The position numbers and the translations under genes were made by a program. From JAMXLO01 sp963818775 (GTDB taxonomy: Bacteria > Pseudomonadota > Alphaproteobacteria > Acetobacterales > Acetobacteraceae), in NCBI GenBank assembly GCA_963818775.1, contig CAWFUF010000011.1, positions 434,001 to 498,000 on the forward strand: a stretch of 64,000 nucleotides of DNA, given 5' to 3'. A model generated the notes under the pieces. The model made no database searches and was not told where the DNA came from. It saw nothing but the letters and a program-made list of their open reading frames with translations. Positions within the stretch are counted from its first letter, which is position 1; every line of letters begins with the position of its first letter. Of the stretch, positions 17,826 to 26,157 are shown piece after piece.

Positions 17826-19108
17826 CCGACACCACGATCGCCTTTGTGCACGCACGACGTGTATGGGACAGCCGCGGGCGCCCAACGGTAGAGGCTGAGG
17901 TGCTGCTGGAGGGCGGCGGCGTCGGGCGCGCCATTGTGCCGGCTGGCGCATCGACAGGTACCGGCGAGGCGCTCGACCTGCGCGACGGTGGCGATGCGTT
18001 CGGCGGCTATGACGTGACGCGCGCGGTGGGCCACGTGAATGGCGAGATCGCCCGAGCGGTCACCGGGATCGATGGCGCGGACCAGGCCGTGCTGGACCGC
18101 CGACTGATCGAGCTCGACGGCACGCCCAACAAGACGCGCCTCGGTGGCAATGCCGTGCTGGCGGTGTCCATGGCCGCCGCGCACGCAGCGGCAGCGGCCG
18201 CGGGCGAGCCGCTGTATCGCTTTCTCGGCGGTCCCGACGCGCACATGCTGCCATTGCCGCAGATCCAGATCTTTGGCGGTGGTGCGCATGCCGGGCGGCG
18301 CGTGGACATCCAGGACTTCCTCGTCGTCTGCCCCGCTGCCAAGAGCTTCGCCGAGGCGCTGGATTGGACGGCTGAGGTGTACCGCGCGGCCGGCGCACTG
18401 ATGAAGGAAGCCGGCACGTTGCAGGGCGTGGCCGATGAAGGTGGCTGGTGGCCGGCGTTCTCTACCAACGAGCAGGCGATCGAGACGCTGGTGCGGGCGA
18501 TCGAGCGTGCTGGCTATACGCCGGGCGTCCAGGTTGCCATCGCGCTCGACGTCGCCGCCTCGGAGTTCGGCCGCGGCGGCAAATACAAGCTCGCGCTCGA
18601 GGACAAGGAACTCGACAGCGAAGGCATGATCAGGCTGCTCACGGGCTGGATAAGGCGCTATCCGATCGTATCGATCGAGGATCCGCTGGCGGAAGACGAT
18701 GATGCGGGGTTCGCCGCGTTCACCCAGGAGGTGGGCAAACGCGTGCAGGTGATCGGCGACGATTTTTTGGTGTCGCAGGCCTCGCGGGTGCGCGAAGCGG
18801 CATTGTGCGGCGCTGCGAATGCGGTGCTGCTGAAGCCCAATCAGCGCGGCACGCTGACCGAAACACTGGATGCCTGGCGGGCCGCAAAAGAGGCAGGCTT
18901 CGCCGGCATCGTCTCTGCCCGGTCCGGCGAAACGGAGGATGTGACGATCGTGCATCTCGCAGTCGGCTGGGGCGTTGGCCAACTCAAGGTTGGCAGTTTC
19001 GCGCGCGGCGAGCGCATGGCGAAATGGAACGAAGCGCTGCGGGTGGAAGAGGCACTTGGGGGCCGCGCGCGGTTTGCCGGGGAGGCGGTGCTGGGACGGT
19101 CGCGGTAG
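17822..19108 (+). CDS. eno: Divergent enolase paralogue
   Basis: 428-aa enolase-fold protein, standard length. Conserved: VPAGASTGTGEA loop, GGAHAGRRVDIQDF, VADEGGWWP (catalytic Glu206), metal ligands Asp243, Glu286 and Asp313, KPNQRGTLTET (Lys338) and QLKVG (Lys389). Unlike housekeeping enolases, the SHRSGETED loop reads SARSGETED (His to Ala366), the QEF motif is QDF (Glu to Asp165) and DEGGFAP reads DEGGWWP. These sit at the phosphate/substrate side, so the substrate may differ from 2-phosphoglycerate. It is coupled to an APH-type kinase and followed by a D-2-hydroxyacid dehydrogenase, suggesting a kinase-dehydratase-reductase route. Ordinary enolase activity cannot be excluded. Confidence 0.85.
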   Translation: MTDTTIAFVHARRVWDSRGRPTVEAEVLLEGGGVGRAIVPAGASTGTGEALDLRDGGDAFGGYDVTRAVGHVNGEIARAVTGIDGADQAVLDRRLIELDGTPNKTRLGGNAVLAVSMAAAHAAAAAAGEPLYRFLGGPDAHMLPLPQIQIFGGGAHAGRRVDIQDFLVVCPAAKSFAEALDWTAEVYRAAGALMKEAGTLQGVADEGGWWPAFSTNEQAIETLVRAIERAGYTPGVQVAIALDVAASEFGRGGKYKLALEDKELDSEGMIRLLTGWIRRYPIVSIEDPLAEDDDAGFAAFTQEVGKRVQVIGDDFLVSQASRVREAALCGAANAVLLKPNQRGTLTETLDAWRAAKEAGFAGIVSARSGETEDVTIVHLAVGWGVGQLKVGSFARGERMAKWNEALRVEEALGGRARFAGEAVLGRSR

Positions 19109-19119
19109 GTTTGCGCGCT

Positions 19120-20061
19120 ATGCCCGCCATGAACGTCCTCTTCCACTACACCGCTGGCCCGGACCTTGCGGCGCGTCTCGCGGCCATTCGTGACCTGCGC
19201 ATCGCCGTCTGCCCCGAGCACGACGATGCGCTGCTCACCCGCCTGCTGCCGGAGACCGACGTAATCTGGCATGTGCTCAAGCGCTGCACGGCCGAGATGA
19301 TCGTCGCGGCACCGAAGCTGCGGCTGATCCAAAAAATCGGCGTCGGCGTCAATACGATCGACCTCGACGCGGCAAAGGCTCGCGGCATTGCGGTGTGCAA
19401 CCTCCCCGGCACCAATGCGCGCGCGGTGGCGGAACTGACACTTGCGCTGATGCTGGCTGTGCTACGCCGGCTGCCACGCTTCGACGCGGCGATCCGACGC
19501 GGCGAGTGGCTCGACCCGCAGCTTCAGGACGGTATCGGCGAACTCGGCGGACGCACCGTCGGTCTGGTGGGATACGGTGCGATCTCGCGCCTGCTCGCCC
19601 CCGTGCTGATCGCGCTGGGCTGTCGGTTGATCTACACATCGCGCGCGCAGCACGCCGACACATTGGGCGAGTGGCGCAGTCTCGATGAACTGCTGGCCGA
19701 AGCCGACGTCGTCAGCCTGCATCTGCCGCTGACCGGCGACACCGCGAACCTGATCGACGCCGCGGCGATTGCCCGCATAAAATTTGGCGGGGTGCTGATC
19801 AACACCGCTCGTGGCGGACTGGTCGACCAGGTGGCGCTGACCGAAGCGCTGGCAAGCGGCCGGCTTGCTGGTGCCGGGCTCGACGTGTTCGTCCATGAAC
19901 CGCATGACGCGTCGGAAACCCTGTTCCGCCTTCCCAATGTCGTGCTGACGCCGCATATCGGCTGGCTGACCACCGGCACGTTCGACCGCAGCTTTGCACG
20001 CGCCGCAGAAAACTGCCGCCGCCTGGCTGCCGGCGAGGCATTGCTGCACCGGGTTGTGTGA
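19120..20061 (+). CDS. D-isomer-specific 2-hydroxyacid dehydrogenase
   Basis: 313-aa NAD-dependent dehydrogenase of the SerA/GyaR family. Seen: IGVGVNTIDLDAAKARGI, the Rossmann motif GLVGYGAIS, catalytic Arg in INTARGGLVD, Glu in FVHEPHD and His in LTPHIGW. It lacks the C-terminal ACT domain of classical SerA. The ATG at 19120 lies 11 nt after the enolase-like stop; MPAMNVL also offers an ATG at 19129. As part of the kinase/enolase run it probably reduces or oxidises a 2-oxo/2-hydroxy acid made by that pathway. Confidence 0.88.
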   Translation: MPAMNVLFHYTAGPDLAARLAAIRDLRIAVCPEHDDALLTRLLPETDVIWHVLKRCTAEMIVAAPKLRLIQKIGVGVNTIDLDAAKARGIAVCNLPGTNARAVAELTLALMLAVLRRLPRFDAAIRRGEWLDPQLQDGIGELGGRTVGLVGYGAISRLLAPVLIALGCRLIYTSRAQHADTLGEWRSLDELLAEADVVSLHLPLTGDTANLIDAAAIARIKFGGVLINTARGGLVDQVALTEALASGRLAGAGLDVFVHEPHDASETLFRLPNVVLTPHIGWLTTGTFDRSFARAAENCRRLAAGEALLHRVV

Positions 20062-20071
20062 GGTCGTGGAC

Positions 20072-20893
20072 ATGCGGGTTGGCCCGCTAACGGCCTGGCT
20101 GATCGTCTGCTACGCGTTTCTCTACGCACCGATCGCGTTTCTGGTCGTGCTTAGCTTCAATGCGTCACGGCTGGTCACCGCGTGGGACGGCTTCTCGCTG
20201 CGCTGGTATGCGGCGCTCTGGCAGGACCAGACGCTGGTTTCAGCCGCCCTGCTGTCGCTGCGCATCGCCGCCGCCTCGGCCACGCTGGCGCTGATCGTCG
20301 GCACGTTGGCCGGCTACACGCTGGCCCGGTTCGGCCGCTTCCCCACGCGCGGCGCCTACACCGCGGCCCTGGCTACGCCGCTGGTGCTACCCGAGGTGAT
20401 CACCGGGCTCTCGCTGCTGCTGCTGTTCGTGGCACTCCAGCAGACAATAGGCTGGCCCGCCGGTCGCGGTGCAGGGACGGTGACGCTGGCGCATGCCTCG
20501 GTCTCGGTCGCCTATGTGGCGGTGGTAGTGCGGGCGCGGCTGGCCGGCACGCCAGCCGATCTCGAGGAGGCTGCAATGGACCTGTACGCGCCGCCCTGGA
20601 AGGCGTTCGCCCTGGTCACCCTGCCGCTGATGACGCCGGCGCTGATTTCGGGCTGGTTGCTGGCGTTCACCCTGTCGCTGGACGATGTGGTGGTGGCAAG
20701 TTTCACCTCCGGTCCCGGCGCCTCGACGTTGCCGATGGTGGTGTTCTCCTCGATCAAGCTGGGTCCTACGCCGGAGCTTTACGCGCTGGCCACCGTCATT
20801 GTGGCGACGGTGGCGGCGATCCTTCTGGTTGTGTGGCGAGCGCAGCGCGGCTCTGCGGCGGCAACGATTGCCCGGGCCAGTTCGCTCCGATAG
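20072..20893 (+). CDS. PotC-like ABC transporter permease (spermidine/putrescine type)
   Basis: 273-aa inner-membrane permease with about six hydrophobic segments. The EAA-type loop DLEEAAMDLYAPPWKAFALV is typical of PotC/YdcV-like subunits, and FTLSLDDVVVASFTSGPG is characteristic of this group. The ATG at 20072 follows GAGGT at 20060-20064, 11 nt after the dehydrogenase stop. The partner permease, ATPase and binding protein are not in the window, so this is an orphan subunit or an operon remnant. The transported solute is unknown; a polyamine or an organic acid would fit the family. Confidence 0.82.
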   Translation: MRVGPLTAWLIVCYAFLYAPIAFLVVLSFNASRLVTAWDGFSLRWYAALWQDQTLVSAALLSLRIAAASATLALIVGTLAGYTLARFGRFPTRGAYTAALATPLVLPEVITGLSLLLLFVALQQTIGWPAGRGAGTVTLAHASVSVAYVAVVVRARLAGTPADLEEAAMDLYAPPWKAFALVTLPLMTPALISGWLLAFTLSLDDVVVASFTSGPGASTLPMVVFSSIKLGPTPELYALATVIVATVAAILLVVWRAQRGSAAATIARASSLR

Positions 20894-20926
20894 GGTCCGC
20901 GCCCTGCCTGATCCCGGGAATCCGCC

Positions 20927-22129
20927 ATGCATCTGACCGCTGAACGCCTCGACCGCATCCAGCCAAGCCTGACCATCGCCATCGCGACCAAGGCGCGGCA
21001 CATGATCGCGGAGGGCAAGAACGTCATTTCCCTCTCGCAGGGCGAGCCGGATTTCGATACGCCGCGCAACATCAAGGATGCGGCGATCCGCGCCATCGAG
21101 GCCAACGAGACACACTACACGGATGTCGCCGGCACGCCGGCGTTGCGCCAGGCGGTGGCGCAAAAATTCAAGCGGGATTCCGGCATCGACTACAAGCCCG
21201 AGGAGATCATCATTTCCACCGGCGGCAAGCAGGTGATCTTCAACGCCATGCTGGCGACGCTGAACAAGGACGACGAGGTCGTCATCCCCAGCCCGTGCTG
21301 GGTGAGCTATCCCGACATCGTCTCGCTGGCCGATGGCAAGCCGGTGCTGGTGCCGTGCGAGCAGAACCACGGCTTCAAGCTGCGCGCCGAGGCGCTGGAG
21401 CAGGCGATCACGCCGCGCACGCGGTGGTTCATGCTGAACAACCCGTGCAACCCAACGGGCGCCGCCTACTCGGCTGAGGAGCTGCGGCCGATCTGCGATG
21501 TGCTACTGCGGCATCCCGATGTCTGGATCTTCACCGACGACATCTATGAGAAGCTCGCCTATGACGGGTTCAAGCCTGCCACCATCGTGCAGGTGGAGCC
21601 GAAGTTGCGCGATCGCACGGTCACGATGAACGGCTGTTCGAAGGCCTACGCGATGACCGGCTGGCGGCTTGGCTTCGCCGGCGCGCCGGTGGCGCTCATC
21701 AAGGCGATGGACAAGCTGCAGAGCCAGTCGACCTCCAATACGAACACCATTGCCATGGCCGCGGCGGTGGAGGCGTTGACCGGACCGCAGGAGTCCATCG
21801 AGGCGATGCGCAAGATCTTCGAGGAACGCCGCAACCTTGTGGTGGACTTGCTGAACAAGGCGCCGGGCCTCTACTGCCACAAGCCGGAGGGCGCGTTCTA
21901 CGTGTATCCCTCGATCCATGGCTGCATCGGCAAGACCACGCGTGGCGGCAAGCGGATTGCCGACGACGAAAGCTTTGTCCTGGCGCTGCTGGACGAGACC
22001 GGCGTCGCCGCCGTCCACGGATCGGCGTTCTGCTATCCTGGACACTTTCGCATCGCGTATGCCAACGCGACCGAGGAACTGCAGGACGCGTGCACCCGCA
22101 TCCAGCACTTCTGCGAAGGACTGCACTGA
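20927..22129 (+). CDS. PLP-dependent class I aminotransferase (aspartate-aminotransferase-like), copy 1
   Basis: 400-aa fold-type-I aminotransferase. Seen: SLSQGEPDFDTP, NNPCNPTGAAYS with the Asn-Pro-Thr-Gly motif, a PLP-binding Asp/Tyr in FTDDIYEKLAYD, the Schiff-base lysine in NGCSKAYAMTGWRLGFAG and a substrate Arg in GHFRIAYA. It resembles the alphaproteobacterial aspartate/prephenate aminotransferase group. The stop TGA overlaps the ATG of a second aminotransferase (TGATG at 22127-22131). The two share much sequence and both end in FCEGLH, indicating tandem duplication. Confidence 0.92.
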   Translation: MHLTAERLDRIQPSLTIAIATKARHMIAEGKNVISLSQGEPDFDTPRNIKDAAIRAIEANETHYTDVAGTPALRQAVAQKFKRDSGIDYKPEEIIISTGGKQVIFNAMLATLNKDDEVVIPSPCWVSYPDIVSLADGKPVLVPCEQNHGFKLRAEALEQAITPRTRWFMLNNPCNPTGAAYSAEELRPICDVLLRHPDVWIFTDDIYEKLAYDGFKPATIVQVEPKLRDRTVTMNGCSKAYAMTGWRLGFAGAPVALIKAMDKLQSQSTSNTNTIAMAAAVEALTGPQESIEAMRKIFEERRNLVVDLLNKAPGLYCHKPEGAFYVYPSIHGCIGKTTRGGKRIADDESFVLALLDETGVAAVHGSAFCYPGHFRIAYANATEELQDACTRIQHFCEGLH

Positions 22130-23331
22130 TGCCAGCATTCGCCGAGCGACTGGGCCGCGTCCAGGTCGCCGCCAGTGTGCAGATGACCATCCGCGCGCGC
22201 GAGCTGCGTGCACAGGGTGTGGATATCATCTCGCTCACCCTGGGCGAGCCGAACTTCGCCAGTCCGCGCCACGCGATCGAGGCGGCGCATGAGGCGGCGT
22301 TGAAGGGCGACACCAAGTATCCGCCGCAGGACGGAACACCGGCGCTGAAACAGGCGATCCAGCGCAAGTTCAAGCGTGACAGCGGGCTGGATTTCGCGCT
22401 CGATGAAATCTGCGTCACCAACGGCGGCAAGCAGGCGATCTTCAATGCGCTGATGGCGACGCTGAACCCGGGTGACGAGTCGGTGATCCCGGTGCCGTCT
22501 TGGAGCGCCTACGCGCTGATGACGAAGCTGTGCGACGGCAAGCCGGTATTCGTCAGCTGCCCGCAGAACAACGGCTTCAAGCCGCGCGCCGAGGACATCG
22601 ATGCGGCGATCACGCCGAAGACCAAATGGCTGATTTTGAACAACCCGAACAATCCGTCGGGCGCCTGTTGCTCGGCTGCGGAACTTCGAGCGATCGCCGA
22701 TGTGATGGTGAAGCATCCTCATGTGTGGATCATGTCGGACGATATGTACGAGCACCTGGTGTTCGATGGGTTCACACACGCCACGATCGCCCAGGTGGCG
22801 CCGGAACTGCGCGACCGCACGGTCACGATTAGCGGTGCATCGAAGGCGTATGCCATGACGGGTTGGCGCATAGGCTTTGCCGGCGGCCCGAAGAACCTGA
22901 TCCGTGCGATGGTGAACATGCAGGGCCAGGCGACCGCCGGTGTATCCACGGTCGGCCAGGCCGCAGCCGCGGCAGCGCTGGATGGCCCTCAGGATGGGGT
23001 GGCCGAGCAGATCGTCGCCTACCGCAACCGCCGCGACATGGCGGTGGAAATGCTGAACGCGTGCCGCGGCATCAACTGCCACAAGCCGGAGGGCGCATTC
23101 TACGTGTTTCCCAATGTCGCCGGGTGCATTGGCAGGACCACGACGGGCGGCCGTAAGCTGTCGACCGATCAGGACGTGTGCATGGCTCTACTGGAAGAGG
23201 CGCATGTCGCCACGGTACACGGCGCGGCATATGGCATGAGCCCTTACCTGCGCGTGAGCACCGCGACGGACGATGCGTCACTGGCTGAAGGTTGCCGCCG
23301 GATCGCAAAGTTCTGTGAAGGACTGCATTGA
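22129..23331 (+). CDS. PLP-dependent class I aminotransferase (aspartate-aminotransferase-like), copy 2
   Basis: 400-aa paralogue of the preceding enzyme with every catalytic block retained: SLTLGEPNFASP, NNPNNPSGACCS, MSDDMYEHLVFD, the PLP lysine in SGASKAYAMTGWRIGFAG and Arg in PYLRVSTA. Substitutions between copies cluster around the substrate pocket (for example CWVSYPD versus SWSAYAL), so substrate preference may have diverged. The ATG overlaps the upstream stop, and its own stop overlaps the TTG start of the GNAT gene. It is thus part of a translationally coupled series that ends in an exporter. Confidence 0.92.
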   Translation: MPAFAERLGRVQVAASVQMTIRARELRAQGVDIISLTLGEPNFASPRHAIEAAHEAALKGDTKYPPQDGTPALKQAIQRKFKRDSGLDFALDEICVTNGGKQAIFNALMATLNPGDESVIPVPSWSAYALMTKLCDGKPVFVSCPQNNGFKPRAEDIDAAITPKTKWLILNNPNNPSGACCSAAELRAIADVMVKHPHVWIMSDDMYEHLVFDGFTHATIAQVAPELRDRTVTISGASKAYAMTGWRIGFAGGPKNLIRAMVNMQGQATAGVSTVGQAAAAAALDGPQDGVAEQIVAYRNRRDMAVEMLNACRGINCHKPEGAFYVFPNVAGCIGRTTTGGRKLSTDQDVCMALLEEAHVATVHGAAYGMSPYLRVSTATDDASLAEGCRRIAKFCEGLH

Positions 23332-24371
23332 CGGAGCCGGTAATTCGCAGCGGTCGCGACTCCGACGCTGACGGATTGGTCGCCCTGATCAGTGCCTGCT
23401 GGGGCGAGTACCCCAGCATCAAGATCGACATTGATGCCGAGGCGCCCGAACTGCGTGCGCTGGCCTCCTGTTATGGAGGCAAGGGCGGTGCATTGTGGGC
23501 CGCGGAAGCCAGTGGGCGGATTGTCGGCATGATCGGCGCTGTGCCGCGTTCCGATGGCGTATGGGAGATTGTTCGGCTCTACATGCTCAATCCGTATCGG
23601 GGGACCGATCTGGCGCCACGACTGCTTGCGACTGCCGAAGCACATTCTCGAGCGGCGGGTGCGACGCGGCTTGTGCTATGGAGCGACACGCGGTTCGACC
23701 GCGCGCATCAATTCTATGAAAAGCGCAGCTATGTTCGGCATGGGCCGATCCATGTCCTGCATGACATCTCGAACTCGCTGGAGTTTGGTTACGCAAAGCC
23801 GATCTCCGGCATCGAGCTGCTCGATACCGCAGCTGCCGCGTCGGCTGAGCGGCGTCTGGCCGAAATCCTGCGCGCCTGTGTTGATGCCGGCGCGTCGGTG
23901 TCTTATCTGCCGCCGCTCGCCCTGAATGTCGCCGGGGGCTTCTGGCGGCGCATGGCTGCCGATGTCGCGGCCGGAACGCGAATCCTGCTCGCGGCCTGGG
24001 ACAACGCCGAGCTGGTAGGAGCCGTGATGCTGGAATTCGCATCGTCGCCCAATCAGCCGCATCGCGCCGAGGTGCAGAAGCTGCTCGTGCATCCGGACGC
24101 ACGTCGATCTGGTGTGGCACGTCGGCTGATGACGCGTCTGGAAATCGAGGCCGCTCGTGTCGGCAAAATGCTGCTGACTCTCGACACCAGGGCGGGGGAT
24201 GCGGCAGAAAACCTGTATCGCAGCATGGGCTGGCACGAGGCGGGCCGCATCCCCGGCTACGCGCTGAACGCCGAACGAACGCCCTGCGACACGATCTTCT
24301 TCTGGAAGACCATAGATCAACCGTCTGCGGTACCCGCCGGACCGTTTGCGGAGCCCCCACCATCATGCTAA
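23328..24371 (+). CDS. Tandem-GNAT N-acetyltransferase
   Basis: 347 aa with two GNAT domains. Domain 1 (about residues 5-150) has EIVRLYMLNPYRGTDLAPRL, a weak acetyl-CoA loop. Domain 2 (about 185-335) has VQKLLVHPDARRSGVARRL with the RxxGxA acetyl-CoA motif and ends in NLYRSMGWHEAGRIPGY. Domain 2 is therefore the likely catalytic half. The proposed TTG start at 23328 overlaps the aminotransferase stop by 4 nt. The C-terminal ~20 residues run into the next gene's start (24365), overlapping by 7 nt. Operon position suggests it acetylates an amine made by the aminotransferases. Confidence 0.85.
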   Translation: MTEPVIRSGRDSDADGLVALISACWGEYPSIKIDIDAEAPELRALASCYGGKGGALWAAEASGRIVGMIGAVPRSDGVWEIVRLYMLNPYRGTDLAPRLLATAEAHSRAAGATRLVLWSDTRFDRAHQFYEKRSYVRHGPIHVLHDISNSLEFGYAKPISGIELLDTAAAASAERRLAEILRACVDAGASVSYLPPLALNVAGGFWRRMAADVAAGTRILLAAWDNAELVGAVMLEFASSPNQPHRAEVQKLLVHPDARRSGVARRLMTRLEIEAARVGKMLLTLDTRAGDAAENLYRSMGWHEAGRIPGYALNAERTPCDTIFFWKTIDQPSAVPAGPFAEPPPSC

Positions 24372-25240
24372 CGGCTGCCCCATCCATGGATACCGTTGTT
24401 ACGCCCGAAGCCGACGCTCTTCTCGAGCTCAGAGGCGATCCAAGTTTCGCGACGCGCAACCGTTTGGCCATGCGGGACGTGGCCCAGGGCACGCGCCTGC
24501 TCAAACTCGCCTGGACGCTGGCCTGGCTGGACATCAGGTTGCGCTACCGCGGCTCCATGCTAGGCCCTTTGTGGCTGACGCTGTCCACCGGCATCATGGT
24601 CGGCGCTCTGGGCTATCTCTACGCTGGCATCTTCCACACCGACATCCACGACTATCTGCCCTATCTGGCCCTCTCGCTCGTATTGTGGGGATTCCTCGGC
24701 TCCGTGGTGTCGGAATCGTGCTCCGCGTTCACCGAATCCGAGGGCATCGTCCGCGCGGTACGTATGCCGTTCTTCCTGTTCGCGGCGCGCCTGCTCATTC
24801 GCAACGTGATTGTGCTTGCGCACAATGTTCTGGTGATCGTGGTCGTGTTTACGGTGTTCAGGGTCTGGCCCAGCTGGTTCGCGTTGCTGGCGATTCCTGG
24901 ACTGCTGCTCTGGGCGATCAATTCGCTCGCGGTTGTCTTGCTGTTGGGAACATTCTGCGCGCGGTTCCGCGATATCCTGCCTATCGTGTCCAGTGTGATG
25001 CAGATCGCCTTCTTCATGACCCCAGTGATCTGGAAGCCCGAGCAGCTCGGCTCGGCTCAGGCGCTGTTGTGGCTCAACCCCTTCTTCGACCTGCTCGAGA
25101 TCGTGCGGGCACCGTTGCTGGGCGCGGTGCCCATCGTTCACCACCTCTGGCTCGGCGCCGGCGTCTTCAGCGTCGCCATTTGGGCTCTCGCGTGGTTTCT
25201 GTTCGCGCGCGTGCGCGGGCGCATCGCCTTCTGGCTCTGA
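24365..25240 (+). CDS. ABC-2-type exporter permease (Wzm/KpsM-like)
   Basis: 291-aa membrane subunit of a polysaccharide- or glycolipid-type ABC exporter. Seen: RLRYRGSMLGPLWLTLSTGIM, the amphipathic start typical of Wzm/TagG permeases, six hydrophobic segments, and RFRDILPIVSSVMQIAFFMTP before the last helices. A cytoplasmic N-terminal tail of ~45 residues precedes the first helix. The ATG at 24365 overlaps the GNAT stop. The ATPase follows after 18 nt. No glycosyltransferases lie nearby, so the cargo is open. Confidence 0.9.
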   Translation: MLTAAPSMDTVVTPEADALLELRGDPSFATRNRLAMRDVAQGTRLLKLAWTLAWLDIRLRYRGSMLGPLWLTLSTGIMVGALGYLYAGIFHTDIHDYLPYLALSLVLWGFLGSVVSESCSAFTESEGIVRAVRMPFFLFAARLLIRNVIVLAHNVLVIVVVFTVFRVWPSWFALLAIPGLLLWAINSLAVVLLLGTFCARFRDILPIVSSVMQIAFFMTPVIWKPEQLGSAQALLWLNPFFDLLEIVRAPLLGAVPIVHHLWLGAGVFSVAIWALAWFLFARVRGRIAFWL

Positions 25241-25258
25241 ACCGACGAGGCCATCGCA

Positions 25259-26038
25259 GTGGGCACTCCATGCATCCAGATCGAGGGAGTCTCGGTCTTG
25301 TTTCCCCTTTATCACGGCAACGCTCGCAGTCTGAAAAAGACCGTGATGGCGGCTGCATCCGGTCGGCTCGGCAAGGATCGTCAGCATCGCGTCGTCGTGC
25401 AGGCTCTGCGCGATGTCAGCTTCACTCTGGGTGGTGGGGACCGGCTCGGGCTGATCGGCTCGAACGGTGCGGGGAAGACCACTCTGCTGCGCACATTGGC
25501 CGGCATCTACGAGCCGGTGATCGGCCGCGTGAGGGTGCAGGGCACTGTGAGCGCGCTGCTTGACTCCACTCTTGGTATGAACATGGAGCTGACCGGCCGC
25601 GAGAACATCATGTTGCGCGGCCTGTACAACGGCCTGCCGCGGCCGGCTCTGCCACGGTTGGAGGACGACGTTGCGGAATTCGCCGGGCTGGGGGATTTCC
25701 TCGACCTTCCGGTGCGCATCTACTCGGCGGGGATGGTGGTCCGCCTGGGCTTCGCGCTTGCCACAGCCATCCGGCCCGAGATCCTGCTGATGGACGAATG
25801 GATCCTGGCAGGCGACGCGGAATTCCTGGAGCGTGCGCGGCATCGGCTGGAGACTATGGTGCGCAGCGCCGAAATTCTTGTCCTTTCGACGCACGACATG
25901 AGCACTCTGAAGGCATGGTGCTCTCGTGCGCTCTGGCTTGACCAAGGGCACCTGCGGCTTGACGGATCACCCGACAGCGTCGCCGATGCGTACCTCGGCC
26001 TCACGCCGCAGCCAGCGGTGGTCGCGCTCGCCGATTGA
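25259..26038 (+). CDS. ABC exporter ATPase (Wzt/KpsT-like)
   Basis: 259-aa ATPase partner of the ABC-2 permease, starting at the GTG at 25259. Walker A is GSNGAGKT (residues 67-74). The signature is YSAGMVVRLGFALA, characteristic of Wzt/TagH exporters instead of LSGGQ. Walker B is ILLMDEWILAGDAEF and the switch His is in LSTHDMSTL. The length shows that the C-terminal carbohydrate-binding domain found in O-antigen Wzt proteins is absent. It is last in the aminotransferase-GNAT-exporter operon. A hairpin repeat follows at 26043-26134. Confidence 0.9.
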   Translation: MGTPCIQIEGVSVLFPLYHGNARSLKKTVMAAASGRLGKDRQHRVVVQALRDVSFTLGGGDRLGLIGSNGAGKTTLLRTLAGIYEPVIGRVRVQGTVSALLDSTLGMNMELTGRENIMLRGLYNGLPRPALPRLEDDVAEFAGLGDFLDLPVRIYSAGMVVRLGFALATAIRPEILLMDEWILAGDAEFLERARHRLETMVRSAEILVLSTHDMSTLKAWCSRALWLDQGHLRLDGSPDSVADAYLGLTPQPAVVALAD

Positions 26039-26042
26039 CTTT

Positions 26043-26134
26043 CGTCATGGCCGGGCTTGTCCCACTACTGTCCACGCATTTCTCTGATGCGCGCCAGGAA
26101 GACGTGGATGGCCGGCGCGAGGCCGGCCATGACG
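26043..26134. repeat. Interspersed palindromic (REP/BIME-like) element between convergent genes
   Basis: CGTCATGGCCGG (26043-26054) is perfectly complementary to CCGGCCATGACG (26123-26134). Inside the right arm, ATGGCCGGC (26108-26116) and GCCGGCCAT (26122-26130) form a tight 9-bp stem with a 5-nt loop. The element fills the gap between the Wzt-like gene and the convergent amidohydrolase and probably ends both transcripts. A degenerate relative lies at 13910-13938. Confidence 0.75.
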
Positions 26135-26157
26135 ATAGAGCGCAGCACTGTAGCCTA

